DNA of 64,000 nucleotides, from assembly GCA_023146255.1 (NCBI GenBank), contig JAGLCJ010000007.1, positions 1 to 64,000 of the forward strand, written 5' to 3'. Shown here piece after piece: positions 25,734-34,506 of the stretch. The stretch's first letter is position 1, and each line of letters begins with the position of its first letter. The position numbers were made by a program, and so were the translations under genes. The notes beneath the pieces were generated by a model. It did not search any database. It worked only from the letters and a program-made list of their open reading frames with translations, and had not been told where the DNA came from. Source of the stretch: Alcanivoracaceae bacterium. GTDB lineage: Bacteria > Pseudomonadota > Gammaproteobacteria > Pseudomonadales > Alcanivoracaceae.

Positions 25734-26579
25734 TCACACCGCCATCAGGGCCTGCACCAGCGGCATCTCCGCCGGCACTGGCGGCAGGCGGCCAAGCTCT
25801 AACCAGGTCTGCTTCGGGGTGTGGAAATCCGAGCCGCCGGAGGCATGCAGCGGGAAATCGCGCAGGCATTCGGCCAGCAATGCCTGCTGCTGGTTATTCA
25901 GACCCGGGGTCAACACCTCCAGACCCTGACCGCCGCCGGCGACGAACTGCTCAAGGCAGCGGCGCAGCTTGCGCCTGGTGAAGTTATAACGGGTCGGGTG
26001 GGCTAGCACCGCCACCCCGCCGGCAGCGCGGATGGCGGCGATGGCATCCTCCAGCGTCACCCAGGGGGTGGAGACGAAACAGGACTGACCCGGTTTCAGA
26101 AAGCGGTTGAAGGCATGCTGCTCGTCACGCACCTTGCCAGCGGCCACCAGCATCTTGGCAAACCAGGGCCGGCCCGGAGCGGTTTGCCCGGACAACCGAA
26201 TGGTGTGCCGATAGCTGTTGGCAAGCCCAGCCGCCTTATCCAGCTTGGCGCCGATACGCTCGGCGCGGCGTGTCCGTGCCTGCTGTTGCGACTCCACCAG
26301 CGCGCTGATCGCGGCATGGTCAGGATCAAAACCGAGACCGACGATATGCAGTTCACGGTTGTCCCAGGCCACCGACACCTCAATGCCCGGCAGCAGACGA
26401 ATGCCGGCCTGCTGCGCCGCTTCCCGGGCTTCGGCCTGCCCGGCCAGGGTGTCATGGTCGGTCAGCGCCAACAGCTCGACCCCGGCCGCTGCCGCACGCG
26501 CCACCAGATCCGCCGGCGTCAGGGCGCCGTCGGAAGCGAGGCTGTGGCAGTGAAAATCAAAACGCGGGGTATCGGTCAC
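25734..26579 (-). CDS. rnm: PHP-domain phosphoesterase, RNase AM (YciV/TrpH) type
   Basis: A protein of about 281 residues with a PHP domain: metal ligands in FDFHCHSLASDGALTP, LALTDHDTLAG, LLPGIEVS, and the C-terminal HASGGSDFH and LAHPTRY. E. coli YciV is a 5'-3' exonuclease for short oligonucleotides and 5' maturation of rRNA. The start is uncertain: a GTG at 26579 fits the family N-terminus, and an ATG at 26618 would add 13 residues. It is divergent from yciB. Confidence 0.9.
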   Translation of the reverse strand: MTDTPRFDFHCHSLASDGALTPADLVARAAAAGVELLALTDHDTLAGQAEAREAAQQAGIRLLPGIEVSVAWDNRELHIVGLGFDPDHAAISALVESQQQARTRRAERIGAKLDKAAGLANSYRHTIRLSGQTAPGRPWFAKMLVAAGKVRDEQHAFNRFLKPGQSCFVSTPWVTLEDAIAAIRAAGGVAVLAHPTRYNFTRRKLRRCLEQFVAGGGQGLEVLTPGLNNQQQALLAECLRDFPLHASGGSDFHTPKQTWLELGRLPPVPAEMPLVQALMAV

Positions 26580-26709
26580 AGGATTCCATGGGTTATCGGG
26601 CAAGATCCCGGCAGGCATTCTAGTCGCTCTGGTCAGGCGGGGCGAATCCGGCGTTTTTTCACGACGCATCACGGGGTACTATCCGCTCTCCTGTTCTTCG
26701 GGTTACCTC

Positions 26710-27327
26710 ATGAAGCAGTTTCTGGACTACCTTCCCGTTGTCGCCTTTTTTGCCGCCTACTTCATCAGCGGTCGCGACATCTATACCGCCACCTGGGCCA
26801 TCCTGATTGGCTGCCTGATTCAGGTCAGTGGCAGCCTGCTACTGTGGCGCAAAGTGGAAAAAATGCACTGGTTTGTCTTTATCATGACCGCCATCTTCGG
26901 CGGCATGACACTGCTATTGCGGGATGACACCTTCATCAAGTGGCGCCCGACCATTATCAACTTTCTCTTCGCCGTGATTCTGTTTGGCGGTCATTTCCTG
27001 CACAGAAACCTGCTCCAGCGTTTGCTGGAAACTCTTATGCTGAAAGGCCTTGGCCACATCATCCCGCTGCAGCCGGTGCAATGGCGCATCCTCAATATCG
27101 TATTTGTCGGCTATTTTCTGTTCGTTGGTGTGGTCAATCTTTACGTCGCCTTCAGCTTCAGCACCGACTTCTGGGTGCTGTTCAAGGCGATCGGCTTTTC
27201 CATCCTCAGCATCGTCTTCTACGGCAGCGTGATGCTCTATCTGTACCGCTGCATGTCGCCTGAGGAACGCAAGCGTCTTTTCGAAGACAAAGCAGCGGCC
27301 AATGACCCCGAGAACAAGGAATCCTGA
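26710..27327 (+). CDS. yciB: Inner membrane-spanning protein YciB
   Basis: A 205-residue polytopic membrane protein with five or so helices. The family starts MKQFLDYLPVVAFFAAYF and has WRPTIINFLFAVILFGG, both seen here. YciB (also IspZ/septation protein A) helps cell-envelope synthesis and division. It starts a plus-strand cluster with yciI, 4 bases downstream, as in many gammaproteobacteria. Confidence 0.95.
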   Translation: MKQFLDYLPVVAFFAAYFISGRDIYTATWAILIGCLIQVSGSLLLWRKVEKMHWFVFIMTAIFGGMTLLLRDDTFIKWRPTIINFLFAVILFGGHFLHRNLLQRLLETLMLKGLGHIIPLQPVQWRILNIVFVGYFLFVGVVNLYVAFSFSTDFWVLFKAIGFSILSIVFYGSVMLYLYRCMSPEERKRLFEDKAAANDPENKES

Positions 27328-27331
27328 AGAC

Positions 27332-27628
27332 ATGCTCTACGCCATCATCAGTGAAGACCATCCCGGCACCCTGAGCAAACGTCTGGCTGCCCGGCCAGAA
27401 CACCTCGCCCGCCTTGAAGCCCTGCGCGACGCCGGGCGGTTGACGCTGGCCGGCCCCCACCCGGCAGTGGACAGCGACAACCCGGGCGAGGCCGGCTTTA
27501 CCGGTTCGCTGGTGGTGGCACAGTTCAACTCGCTGGAAGATGCCCAGCACTGGGCTGACGCTGACCCTTATCTGATCGCTGGCGTTTATGCCAAGGTTAC
27601 CGTCAAACCATTCAGGAAAGTGTTCTGA
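27332..27628 (+). CDS. yciI: YciI family protein
   Basis: A 98-residue ferredoxin-like-fold protein. MLYAIISEDHPGTLSKRLAA, the His-Asp pair in the family active-site region and DPYLIAGVYAKVTVKPFRKV are all as in E. coli YciI. No established function. The ATG at 27332 fits the family; an ATG at 27302 would overlap yciB by 26 bases. Confidence 0.93.
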   Translation: MLYAIISEDHPGTLSKRLAARPEHLARLEALRDAGRLTLAGPHPAVDSDNPGEAGFTGSLVVAQFNSLEDAQHWADADPYLIAGVYAKVTVKPFRKVF

Positions 27629-27722
27629 ACAAACGGCGACCGCGCTGACCAGTGAAGTACCGCACGCTTTTCTGCGGCGAAATCCTCCAGAATTCGCGCG
27701 TTTTATCCCAAGGAGCTTGTCC

Positions 27723-28403
27723 ATGCGCCTGCTAGTTTCAACTTTGATTATCGCCACCATCGGCCTGACGACAACACTCTGGGCTGCACCGGCTACCGCA
27801 GCACCGGGCTGGATCAGTGATACGCTTTTCGTGCCAGTACGATCAGGCGCCGGCAATCAGTACCGGATTGTGCATCGCGGCCTGAAGACCGGCACTCAGC
27901 TGGAAATCATTGCCATGGAAGAAGGTGCCGAGTGGGCACAGGTGCGGATTGGCGACATTGAAGGCTACATCAACGCCCAGTACGTGGTCCGCACCCCACC
28001 TGCGATGATTCGCCTTGAGCAACTTGAAAAGCAGCACGAACAGGCCCGCAAGCAGCTGGATGAGGCCCGCCAGCAGGTCAGTGCCCTGACCAGCGAACGC
28101 AATCAACTGGCAGCCGATAACAAGCGACTTGGCGGCGAACTCAATGTACAGAGCGAGCAAGTATCGAAGCTGGAGGATATTGCCGCTGATCCGATTCGAC
28201 TGGATCGCGCCAATCGCGAGCTGAACGAGGAACTGAGCCGTCTGCGTACTGAACTGAATACGGTAACCGCTGAGAACTCCATGCTGCGCGGCGACAAAAC
28301 TTCGTCCATGTGGCTGGTAGGTGCCTCCATTCTGATCGGTGGCTGGCTGATCGGCTGGTTGATGAGATCCAGATCATCGCGGGCGCGCAGCAGCTGGGCC
28401 TGA
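27723..28403 (+). CDS. SH3-domain protein with coiled coil and C-terminal anchor
   Basis: A 226-residue protein: a cleaved-type signal peptide (residues 1-27, ending TAAPG), a bacterial SH3 domain (about 30-90, with VPVRSGAGNQYRIVHRGLKTG), a coiled coil rich in Leu/Glu/Gln (about 98-195), then a membrane helix near the C-terminus and a basic tail. This is the YgiM/TIGR04211 SH3-and-anchor layout. It likely sits in the periplasm anchored by its C-terminus; the ligand is unknown. The ATG has an AAGGAG site. It converges on murB. Confidence 0.88.
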   Translation: MRLLVSTLIIATIGLTTTLWAAPATAAPGWISDTLFVPVRSGAGNQYRIVHRGLKTGTQLEIIAMEEGAEWAQVRIGDIEGYINAQYVVRTPPAMIRLEQLEKQHEQARKQLDEARQQVSALTSERNQLAADNKRLGGELNVQSEQVSKLEDIAADPIRLDRANRELNEELSRLRTELNTVTAENSMLRGDKTSSMWLVGASILIGGWLIGWLMRSRSSRARSSWA

Positions 28404-28409
28404 GCGACT

Positions 28410-28435
28410 GGCGGAACACCTCAAGGTGTTCCGCC
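28410..28435. terminator. Perfect 12-bp hairpin between convergent genes
   Basis: GGCGGAACACCT and AGGTGTTCCGCC form a 12-bp perfect stem with a CA loop. It covers the last codons of murB and the 3' side of the SH3 gene, so it can fold in both transcripts. No T-run follows on either strand, so it may act through Rho or as an mRNA 3' protector rather than as a standard intrinsic terminator. Confidence 0.5.
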
Positions 28436-29461
28436 CTGCTCCAGCGCCGGCAGTATCACCGGCTCCTGCTCCAGCTCCACGGAGAACATGTTTCTCACCG
28501 ATTCCTGTACCTGGCTGGCAAAATGCAGCACCTCTTCGCCACTGGCATCGGCATAATTGACCAGCACCAGCGCCTGAGCTGAGTGCATGCCGACGTTGCC
28601 TTCGCGCCGCCCTTTCCAGCCGGCCCGCTCAATCAGCCAGCCCGCTGCCAGCTTGAAGCTGCCATCACTCTGGGGATAGGAAACCAGCTCCGGAAAACTC
28701 CGCTTCAATTGCACATGCTGCTGTGCCGACACCACCGGATTCTTGAAAAAACTGCCCGCGTTAGCCATCTGTGCCGGATCCGGCAGCTTGCTGCGCCGCA
28801 GCTCGCAAATGATATTGCGTAAACCCGCCGCATTCTGCATCGCGGCGGGCAAAGCCCGATAACGCGATGCCAGATCCGCATACCCCAACACCGGTTCGCG
28901 ATCACGATCAAGCCAGAGGCGAACCGAACTGATCAACCAGCGGCCCGGTTCGACACTTTTGAAAAAACTGTCGCGATATGCGAAGCAGCACTCGCTGGCG
29001 GAGAACTGACGGCAAACACCATCCACCAGCGAACAAGCCTGAAGGGAATCAAAAACGTCAGCCAGCTCGACACCATAAGCACCAATATTCTGAAATGGTG
29101 CGGCGCCGACACTACCGGGAATCAGTGACAGGTTTTCCAGACCAGCGAGCCCCTGATTAATACTCCACTGCACCAGCTGGTCCCAGCTTTCACCGGCCTG
29201 ACACTCAACCAGAGCACGACTACCCTGCCACTCGACCACCCGCATACCACCCATGATCGGTCTCAGCACCAGAGCCGGAAGGTCCGCACGCAGCACCACA
29301 TTACTGCCCTCGCCAAGCACGACACGAGGTATCTGTTTCCATTGCGGGTGAGAAAGCAATTGCGGCAGCTGCGCGACATCAGCGACCTCTGCATACCAGC
29401 GCGCTTTTGCCGGCAGACGCAGGGTGCTTTGCAGAGGAACCTGCTCCGTCACTCTGCTCAC
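28421..29461 (-). CDS. murB: UDP-N-acetylenolpyruvoylglucosamine reductase
   Basis: A 346-residue type I MurB, the FAD/NADPH enzyme that makes UDP-MurNAc. FAD-binding stretch VLGEGSNVVLRAD, GLENLSLIPGSVGAAPFQNIGAYGVE, the proton donor Ser in ANAGSFFKNP and the conserved Glu region near the C-terminus are visible. Its start overlaps the phosphatase stop by 4 bases. Confidence 0.96.
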   Translation of the reverse strand: MSRVTEQVPLQSTLRLPAKARWYAEVADVAQLPQLLSHPQWKQIPRVVLGEGSNVVLRADLPALVLRPIMGGMRVVEWQGSRALVECQAGESWDQLVQWSINQGLAGLENLSLIPGSVGAAPFQNIGAYGVELADVFDSLQACSLVDGVCRQFSASECCFAYRDSFFKSVEPGRWLISSVRLWLDRDREPVLGYADLASRYRALPAAMQNAAGLRNIICELRRSKLPDPAQMANAGSFFKNPVVSAQQHVQLKRSFPELVSYPQSDGSFKLAAGWLIERAGWKGRREGNVGMHSAQALVLVNYADASGEEVLHFASQVQESVRNMFSVELEQEPVILPALEQGGTP

Positions 29462-29931
29462 AGCTGACCTCCGCGCAGTCGAGCAATCAAACCGTCGCTG
29501 GCCTGTTCGATCAAATCCAGCACCTGCTCAAAACCGGCATCGCCGCCGTAGTATGGATCCGGCACCTCACTGAACGGGGCATCCCCGGCGTAGTCAAGAA
29601 ACAGCCCAAGACGGGTGTTGACGCCACGCGGCAGCATCGATTTCAGCTCGGCAAGATTCTGCTTGTCCATCGCCAGCACAATATCAAAGTTATCGAAATC
29701 CGCAGCACGGACCTGACGCGCACGCAGCGCAGACAGATCGTAACCGCGGCGCTGTGCCGCTGCGACAGTCCTTGGGTCCGGAGCCTTGCCAACATGCCAG
29801 CCTGCAGTGCCGGCACTGTCGATCTGCAAGGATGTAAAGCCTGCCTGCCGGGCACGATGGCGAAACACACCTTCAGCGGTGGGCGAGCGACAGATATTGC
29901 CAAGACAGACAAACAGGATCCGCGAGTTCAT
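29458..29931 (-). CDS. Low-molecular-weight protein-tyrosine phosphatase
   Basis: A 157-residue LMW-PTP. The P-loop is VCLGNICRSP with nucleophile Cys9 and Arg15; the general acid Asp is in VPDPYYGG. Such enzymes often act on tyrosine kinases of polysaccharide export, but no kinase is in this window. It is embedded between kdsB and murB with 4-base overlaps on both sides. Confidence 0.93.
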   Translation of the reverse strand: MNSRILFVCLGNICRSPTAEGVFRHRARQAGFTSLQIDSAGTAGWHVGKAPDPRTVAAAQRRGYDLSALRARQVRAADFDNFDIVLAMDKQNLAELKSMLPRGVNTRLGLFLDYAGDAPFSEVPDPYYGGDAGFEQVLDLIEQASDGLIARLRGGQL

Positions 29932-30680
29932 CGGAACAGCGCCTGCATTCGCGCCAGATCCTCCGCCGTGTCAACGCCACCCGGCACAGGCTCGGCAGCC
30001 GGCGCAACATGAATGGCAATGCCATTGGCCATCGCCCGCAACTGCTCCAGCGATTCAGTCAGCTCGATTCGTGCCGGCGGCCAGCCGACAAACCGGTGCA
30101 GAAAACCGGCCCGGTATGCGTAGATACCGATATGACGCCACCACTGCCCCACCGGTAGCTCTGAAGACTGCTCGGCGAAGCCATCCCGATGCCAGGGAAT
30201 CGGTGCGCGGGAAAAATAGAGGGCTCGACCGCGTTGATCCGCCACCACCTTGACGATGTTCGGATTGAACAGGTCGGCGCGTGACTCGATGGGCTCGCAC
30301 AAGGTGGCAATACCACAATCCGCATGAGCTGCAAGATTGGCGGCAACCTGATCAATCACCGCAGGTGGAATAAGAGGTTCATCACCCTGAACGTTGACGA
30401 TGATATGCTCGGCAGGCAGCGCCAGCTGACGGGCCACTTCTTCGAGCCGGTCTGTGCCGGAAACATGATCAGCACGAGTCATCAGAACCTCGCCGCCATG
30501 CTCCCGCACAAGTTCGAAAACCCGGATGTCATCCGTCGCCACGCACACCCGGTCGGCACCACTTTGTCTGGCCCGTTGCATCACCCGGATCACCATCGGC
30601 ACACCGCCGATATCTGCAAGCGGTTTTGCCGGCAGTCGTGTCGATGCGTAACGGGCAGGAATGACTATGGTGAAGCTCAT
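29928..30680 (-). CDS. kdsB: CMP-KDO synthetase (3-deoxy-manno-octulosonate cytidylyltransferase)
   Basis: A 250-residue enzyme activating Kdo for lipopolysaccharide inner core. The nucleotide loop FTIVIPARYASTRLPAKPL, VNVQGDEPLIPP and HIGIYAYRAGFL are family motifs. It overlaps lpxK by 4 bases. In Pseudomonas and enterics a small YcaR/Trm112-like gene normally lies between the two; here it is missing. Confidence 0.97.
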   Translation of the reverse strand: MSFTIVIPARYASTRLPAKPLADIGGVPMVIRVMQRARQSGADRVCVATDDIRVFELVREHGGEVLMTRADHVSGTDRLEEVARQLALPAEHIIVNVQGDEPLIPPAVIDQVAANLAAHADCGIATLCEPIESRADLFNPNIVKVVADQRGRALYFSRAPIPWHRDGFAEQSSELPVGQWWRHIGIYAYRAGFLHRFVGWPPARIELTESLEQLRAMANGIAIHVAPAAEPVPGGVDTAEDLARMQALFR

Positions 30681-31693
30681 CGCGGACTCCGCATCAGGCG
30701 GTTATACAGATCATCGAGAAATACATTTGGCAATTTTGCTGCCACCGGCAAGTACCAGAGGTTGTCGCTGGCAAAGCCGGCACACTTGACTGCATCTTTT
30801 TCTGTCATAACGATGGTATGGCGCTGCAGCCCGGAAAAATCCTCCGCACTGAAGACATGATGATCCGGCATCGGGTGGCCAGTAACACGAATATCCCAGG
30901 CGCTGAGCGTGGAAAAAAAACGCTGCGGATTACCGATGCCGGCAAACGCATGCACCAGCGGGTGTCGTGCGGCAAAATCTTCCATCGGCATGCTCTCGCC
31001 AGTCCGCATATTAACCGGGTCGAGCGCCTGCAACACCATGACACTGGCCTGTGGCCAGCGCACATCCGGGCGTCCATTCATCACCACATAATCGACGTGA
31101 TCAAGACGTGTCGCAGACTCTCGCAGTGGTCCGGCCGGCAGGCAACGGCCATTACCGATGCCACGGTCAGCATCGAGCACCACAATTTCGGTAGTGCGTG
31201 GCAAGGCGAAATGCTGCAGGCCGTCATCACTGATGACGATGTCAGGGCTGTACTGACTGATGGCGTAATCCAGCGCCCGACGACGGCGCGGATCGATCAC
31301 TACCGGCACTCCGGCACTGCGCCGAATCAGCAAAGGTTCGTCGCCCGCCTGCAACGCTGATTGATCAGGCTCCACGGACCAGGGGTAAACCGGCGGTCTG
31401 GCACCGTAACCGCGGCTGATCACCACCACCCGCTTGCCGCGGCCGCGAAAATATTCACACAGCGCGGTCACCAGTGGTGTCTTGCCGGTACCGCCAACAG
31501 TAATATTGCCAACCACCAGCACCGGCACCGACGACACCAGCCGACGCTGCTGAAACCGCCAGAAACGGTAGCGCGCCAGCCACGACACCAGCCAGGACAA
31601 CGGATACAGCAGCGGCAACCAGCCTGCCCCCTGATACCAGGCCAGCTGCAGGGCCTCAGAGAGGCCACGGAAACGTTGCTCAATGCTCTTCAA
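30677..31693 (-). CDS. lpxK: Tetraacyldisaccharide 4'-kinase
   Basis: A 338-residue membrane-associated lipid A kinase. The Walker A loop is VGNITVGGTGKTPLV; SRGYGARPP, DDGLQHFALPR and TEKDAVKC are conserved LpxK stretches. One N-terminal membrane helix is present. The start overlaps the msbA stop by 14 bases, so lipid A phosphorylation and its flippase are coupled. Confidence 0.96.
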   Translation of the reverse strand: MKSIEQRFRGLSEALQLAWYQGAGWLPLLYPLSWLVSWLARYRFWRFQQRRLVSSVPVLVVGNITVGGTGKTPLVTALCEYFRGRGKRVVVISRGYGARPPVYPWSVEPDQSALQAGDEPLLIRRSAGVPVVIDPRRRRALDYAISQYSPDIVISDDGLQHFALPRTTEIVVLDADRGIGNGRCLPAGPLRESATRLDHVDYVVMNGRPDVRWPQASVMVLQALDPVNMRTGESMPMEDFAARHPLVHAFAGIGNPQRFFSTLSAWDIRVTGHPMPDHHVFSAEDFSGLQRHTIVMTEKDAVKCAGFASDNLWYLPVAAKLPNVFLDDLYNRLMRSPR

Positions 31694-33428
31694 AGTTCAT
31701 CCGGTATAGCTGCGCGTAGGCACCGTCACGGGCAAGTAGCTCGGCATGGGTGCCGCTCTCGACCAGACGCCCTTCATCCAGAACCAGAATATGGTCAGCT
31801 CGCTCGATGGTGGACAATCGATGGGCAATCACCAGTGTGGTGCGACCAGCCATGACCCGCTCCAGTGCCTGCTGTATGCGGAACTCTGACTCGGTATCCA
31901 GCGCTGAGGTCGCCTCATCCAGCACCAGAATCGGCGCGTCTTTCAGCAACGCCCGGGCGATCGCCAGACGCTGGCGCTGGCCACCAGACAACTGGGTGCC
32001 ATCCTGACCAATCGGGGCATTAAGGCCTCCCTCGAGAGTCTGTACAAACTCCCAGGCATGGGCATCCTTGAGCGCAGCAATGACCTGCTCGTCACTGACA
32101 TTGCGCAACTCACCGTAAGCAATGTTGTTACGCACGGTGTCGTTAAACAACACCACCTTCTGACTGACCATGGCGATCTGGCGGCGCAGATCCGCCAATC
32201 GATAGTCCGTCAATGGGTGACCATCAAGCAAAATCTCGCCGGCATCGACATCATAGAATCGTGGCAGCAGTGACGAGATGGTTGTCTTGCCTGCGCCCGA
32301 TCTGCCCACCAAAGCGATCGTCTTGCCGGCGGGGACATGGAACGACAATCCATTCAGAACAGGCTGATCCTTGTCATAGCCGAAACAGACATCGCGGAAC
32401 TCGATGTCGCCGCTGGCACGCTCCAGTGTGCGATTACCCAGATCCTGCTCTGACGGTGTGTCCAGCAACTCGAACAGCGAAGCCGCCCCGGTCAGGCCAC
32501 GCTGGATCTTGACGTTCACTTCAGTCAATCGTTTGATTGGCTGCTGGATCAATCCGACACCGGTAAAGAAGGTAAGAAATTCACCGATGGAAAAATCTTC
32601 CGTCATCACCTGGAAACAGAGAAAGATAATCAGGCCAACGCCGGCTGAAATCACCATATGCACAGCGGTGGTACCGATCTCCTTGGTCGCCACCATCTTG
32701 ACGTTCTGCTTTTCAAAACTGCGGCTGACTTTCTGAAAACGTTCTTTCTCCTGCTCTTGGGCGGCAAAGATCTTGACTGGCTGCTGGCCATCAATGGCCT
32801 CACCGACGTAGTGACTGATATTGCCCATATTGCCCTGCATGCGCCGGCTGATATGACGGAAACGCTTGCCGGAGTAGTTCACTACCAGGCCAACGGCTGG
32901 CGCCACAGTGAACAGAATCAGGGTCAGCTTCCAATCCAGATAAAGCAGGTATGCCAGCAGGGCAATCACCGACAGCCCTTCACGGATAATGATCACCACC
33001 GCCTCGCTGCCCGCAGCAGTGATCTGCTGGGCATCGAACACCAGCTTTGAAGTGATTCGGCCCGTTGCGTTGCGCTGAAAAACGCTCTGCGGCAGGGCAA
33101 GAACGTGCTGAAACACCTCGTTACGCATCTCGAAGACGATGTGCTGCCCAAGCCATGACACAGCATAAGCACCAACAAACTGGCCGATGCCCTTGACCAG
33201 AGCGATAACCATAGGCGCCAGCGAGACAATCAGGATCATTGTCGGAGTCGGGTTTTCGAAGGTATCGACGATCACCTGCATCATGTGCGCCGTTGCCGGC
33301 TGCATGGCTGAATAGACGGCAAAACCCAGCGAGCTCACCAGCAGCGCATACCAGTAGCGGCGTGTATAGGCGAGCAAGCGTCGGTAAATCGGCCAGACAT
33401 CATCTGCCGAAGTCGCCCTGTTTTTCAT
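31680..33428 (-). CDS. msbA: Lipid A export ABC transporter MsbA
   Basis: A 582-residue half-transporter: six membrane helices (residues ~25-330) fused to an ATPase domain with Walker A LVGRSGAGKTT, signature LSGGQRQRLAIARAL, Walker B ILVLDEATSALD and switch His in VIAHRLSTIE. It flips lipid A-core across the inner membrane. Adjacent lpxK and kdsB support MsbA rather than a drug exporter. It overlaps exbD by 4 bases. Confidence 0.95.
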   Translation of the reverse strand: MKNRATSADDVWPIYRRLLAYTRRYWYALLVSSLGFAVYSAMQPATAHMMQVIVDTFENPTPTMILIVSLAPMVIALVKGIGQFVGAYAVSWLGQHIVFEMRNEVFQHVLALPQSVFQRNATGRITSKLVFDAQQITAAGSEAVVIIIREGLSVIALLAYLLYLDWKLTLILFTVAPAVGLVVNYSGKRFRHISRRMQGNMGNISHYVGEAIDGQQPVKIFAAQEQEKERFQKVSRSFEKQNVKMVATKEIGTTAVHMVISAGVGLIIFLCFQVMTEDFSIGEFLTFFTGVGLIQQPIKRLTEVNVKIQRGLTGAASLFELLDTPSEQDLGNRTLERASGDIEFRDVCFGYDKDQPVLNGLSFHVPAGKTIALVGRSGAGKTTISSLLPRFYDVDAGEILLDGHPLTDYRLADLRRQIAMVSQKVVLFNDTVRNNIAYGELRNVSDEQVIAALKDAHAWEFVQTLEGGLNAPIGQDGTQLSGGQRQRLAIARALLKDAPILVLDEATSALDTESEFRIQQALERVMAGRTTLVIAHRLSTIERADHILVLDEGRLVESGTHAELLARDGAYAQLYRMNFEEH

Positions 33429-33841
33429 TTACCGGGCTCCTGCGTGGTAATGCTGAGATTGGCAAAGCCAAGCCGACCAGCCACATCCATCACTGTCACC
33501 ACCGCCTGATGGCTGGCGGCAGCATCAGCAACAATCACGAACGGGAGGTCTGTGCCCTGCTGGGAAATCGGCAACAACACTGTGCGCAGGGTGTCACGAT
33601 CACTGCGGGTCAGGCGATCGCCGTTGACCACATAGGTGCCATCAGCAGCAATACTGACTTCGACCATTCTTGAATCAGTCAACGCTGCGACCCCGGTGGC
33701 CTCCGGCAGCTCCACAGATAATCGGGTTTCCCGAGTAAAGGTGGTCGATACCATGAAAAAAATCAGCAGCAGAAACACCACATCAATAAGCGGCGTCAGA
33801 TTGACTTCAACGCTGTCTTTTTTTACTCGCCCGAACTTCAC
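33425..33841 (-). CDS. exbD: ExbD/TolR family protein
   Basis: A 138-residue protein with one N-terminal helix bearing the proton-path Asp (VNLTPLIDVVFLLLIFFM) and a periplasmic C-terminal domain. With the ExbB-like partner encoded upstream it forms a proton-driven stator that energises a TonB-like protein. No TonB is adjacent. Overlaps exbB and msbA by 4 bases each. Confidence 0.92.
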   Translation of the reverse strand: MKFGRVKKDSVEVNLTPLIDVVFLLLIFFMVSTTFTRETRLSVELPEATGVAALTDSRMVEVSIAADGTYVVNGDRLTRSDRDTLRTVLLPISQQGTDLPFVIVADAAASHQAVVTVMDVAGRLGFANLSITTQEPGK

Positions 33842-34479
33842 GCCTTGCCACTCCGGGAGACCTTCGGCGCCTCTTCACGGTCACCGTGCAGGATATCGAC
33901 AAGATGAATGGCCTGCTGCTCCATCGCCACAGTGATTTCCTCAACCCGGCGAACAAAGAATCGATGGAAAAACATTGCCGGGATCGCCACCGTCAGGCCC
34001 GCGGCGGTGGTGATCAGCGCCTTGGAAATGCCGCCGGCCAACAACGCAGCATCGCCGGCACCATGCAGCATGATGGCGCTGAACACATCAATCATGCCGA
34101 CCACTGTGCCGAGCAGGCCCAGCATCGGGGTAATAGCCGCAACGGTACCCAGAGTATTGAGGAAGCGCTCCAGATCATGCACCACCTGCGCGGCAACCTC
34201 CTCAATACTCTCCTTCATGATGTCGCGACCATGCCGGGCATTAACCAGTCCTGTTGCCAGAATGCGACCGAGCGGCGAATCGCTGGCCAGTTGCTGTATC
34301 TGGCTCTGGTCCAGCTGACCTTTTTTCAGCCCCGCCTGAACCCGCCCGACCAGTCCGGCCGGAGCAAGGCGATTTCGACGCAGCGTCCAGAAACGTTCAC
34401 CAACGATGCCCATGGCAACCAGCGAACAAAGCAGAATGGGCAGCATCAACCAGCCACCGGATTGCACAATCTCCAGCAC
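33838..34479 (-). CDS. exbB: MotA/TolQ/ExbB family proton channel
   Basis: A 213-residue protein with three helices; TLGTVAAITPMLGLLGTVVGMIDVF and GGISKALITTAAGLTVAIPAM are the family channel helices. It is the partner of the overlapping exbD. The pair sits before msbA-lpxK as the similar pair does upstream of lpxK in Pseudomonas. Confidence 0.92.
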   Translation of the reverse strand: MLEIVQSGGWLMLPILLCSLVAMGIVGERFWTLRRNRLAPAGLVGRVQAGLKKGQLDQSQIQQLASDSPLGRILATGLVNARHGRDIMKESIEEVAAQVVHDLERFLNTLGTVAAITPMLGLLGTVVGMIDVFSAIMLHGAGDAALLAGGISKALITTAAGLTVAIPAMFFHRFFVRRVEEITVAMEQQAIHLVDILHGDREEAPKVSRSGKA

Positions 34480-34506
34480 AGCAGAACTCCGAAGGAATGA
34501 CGGCCG

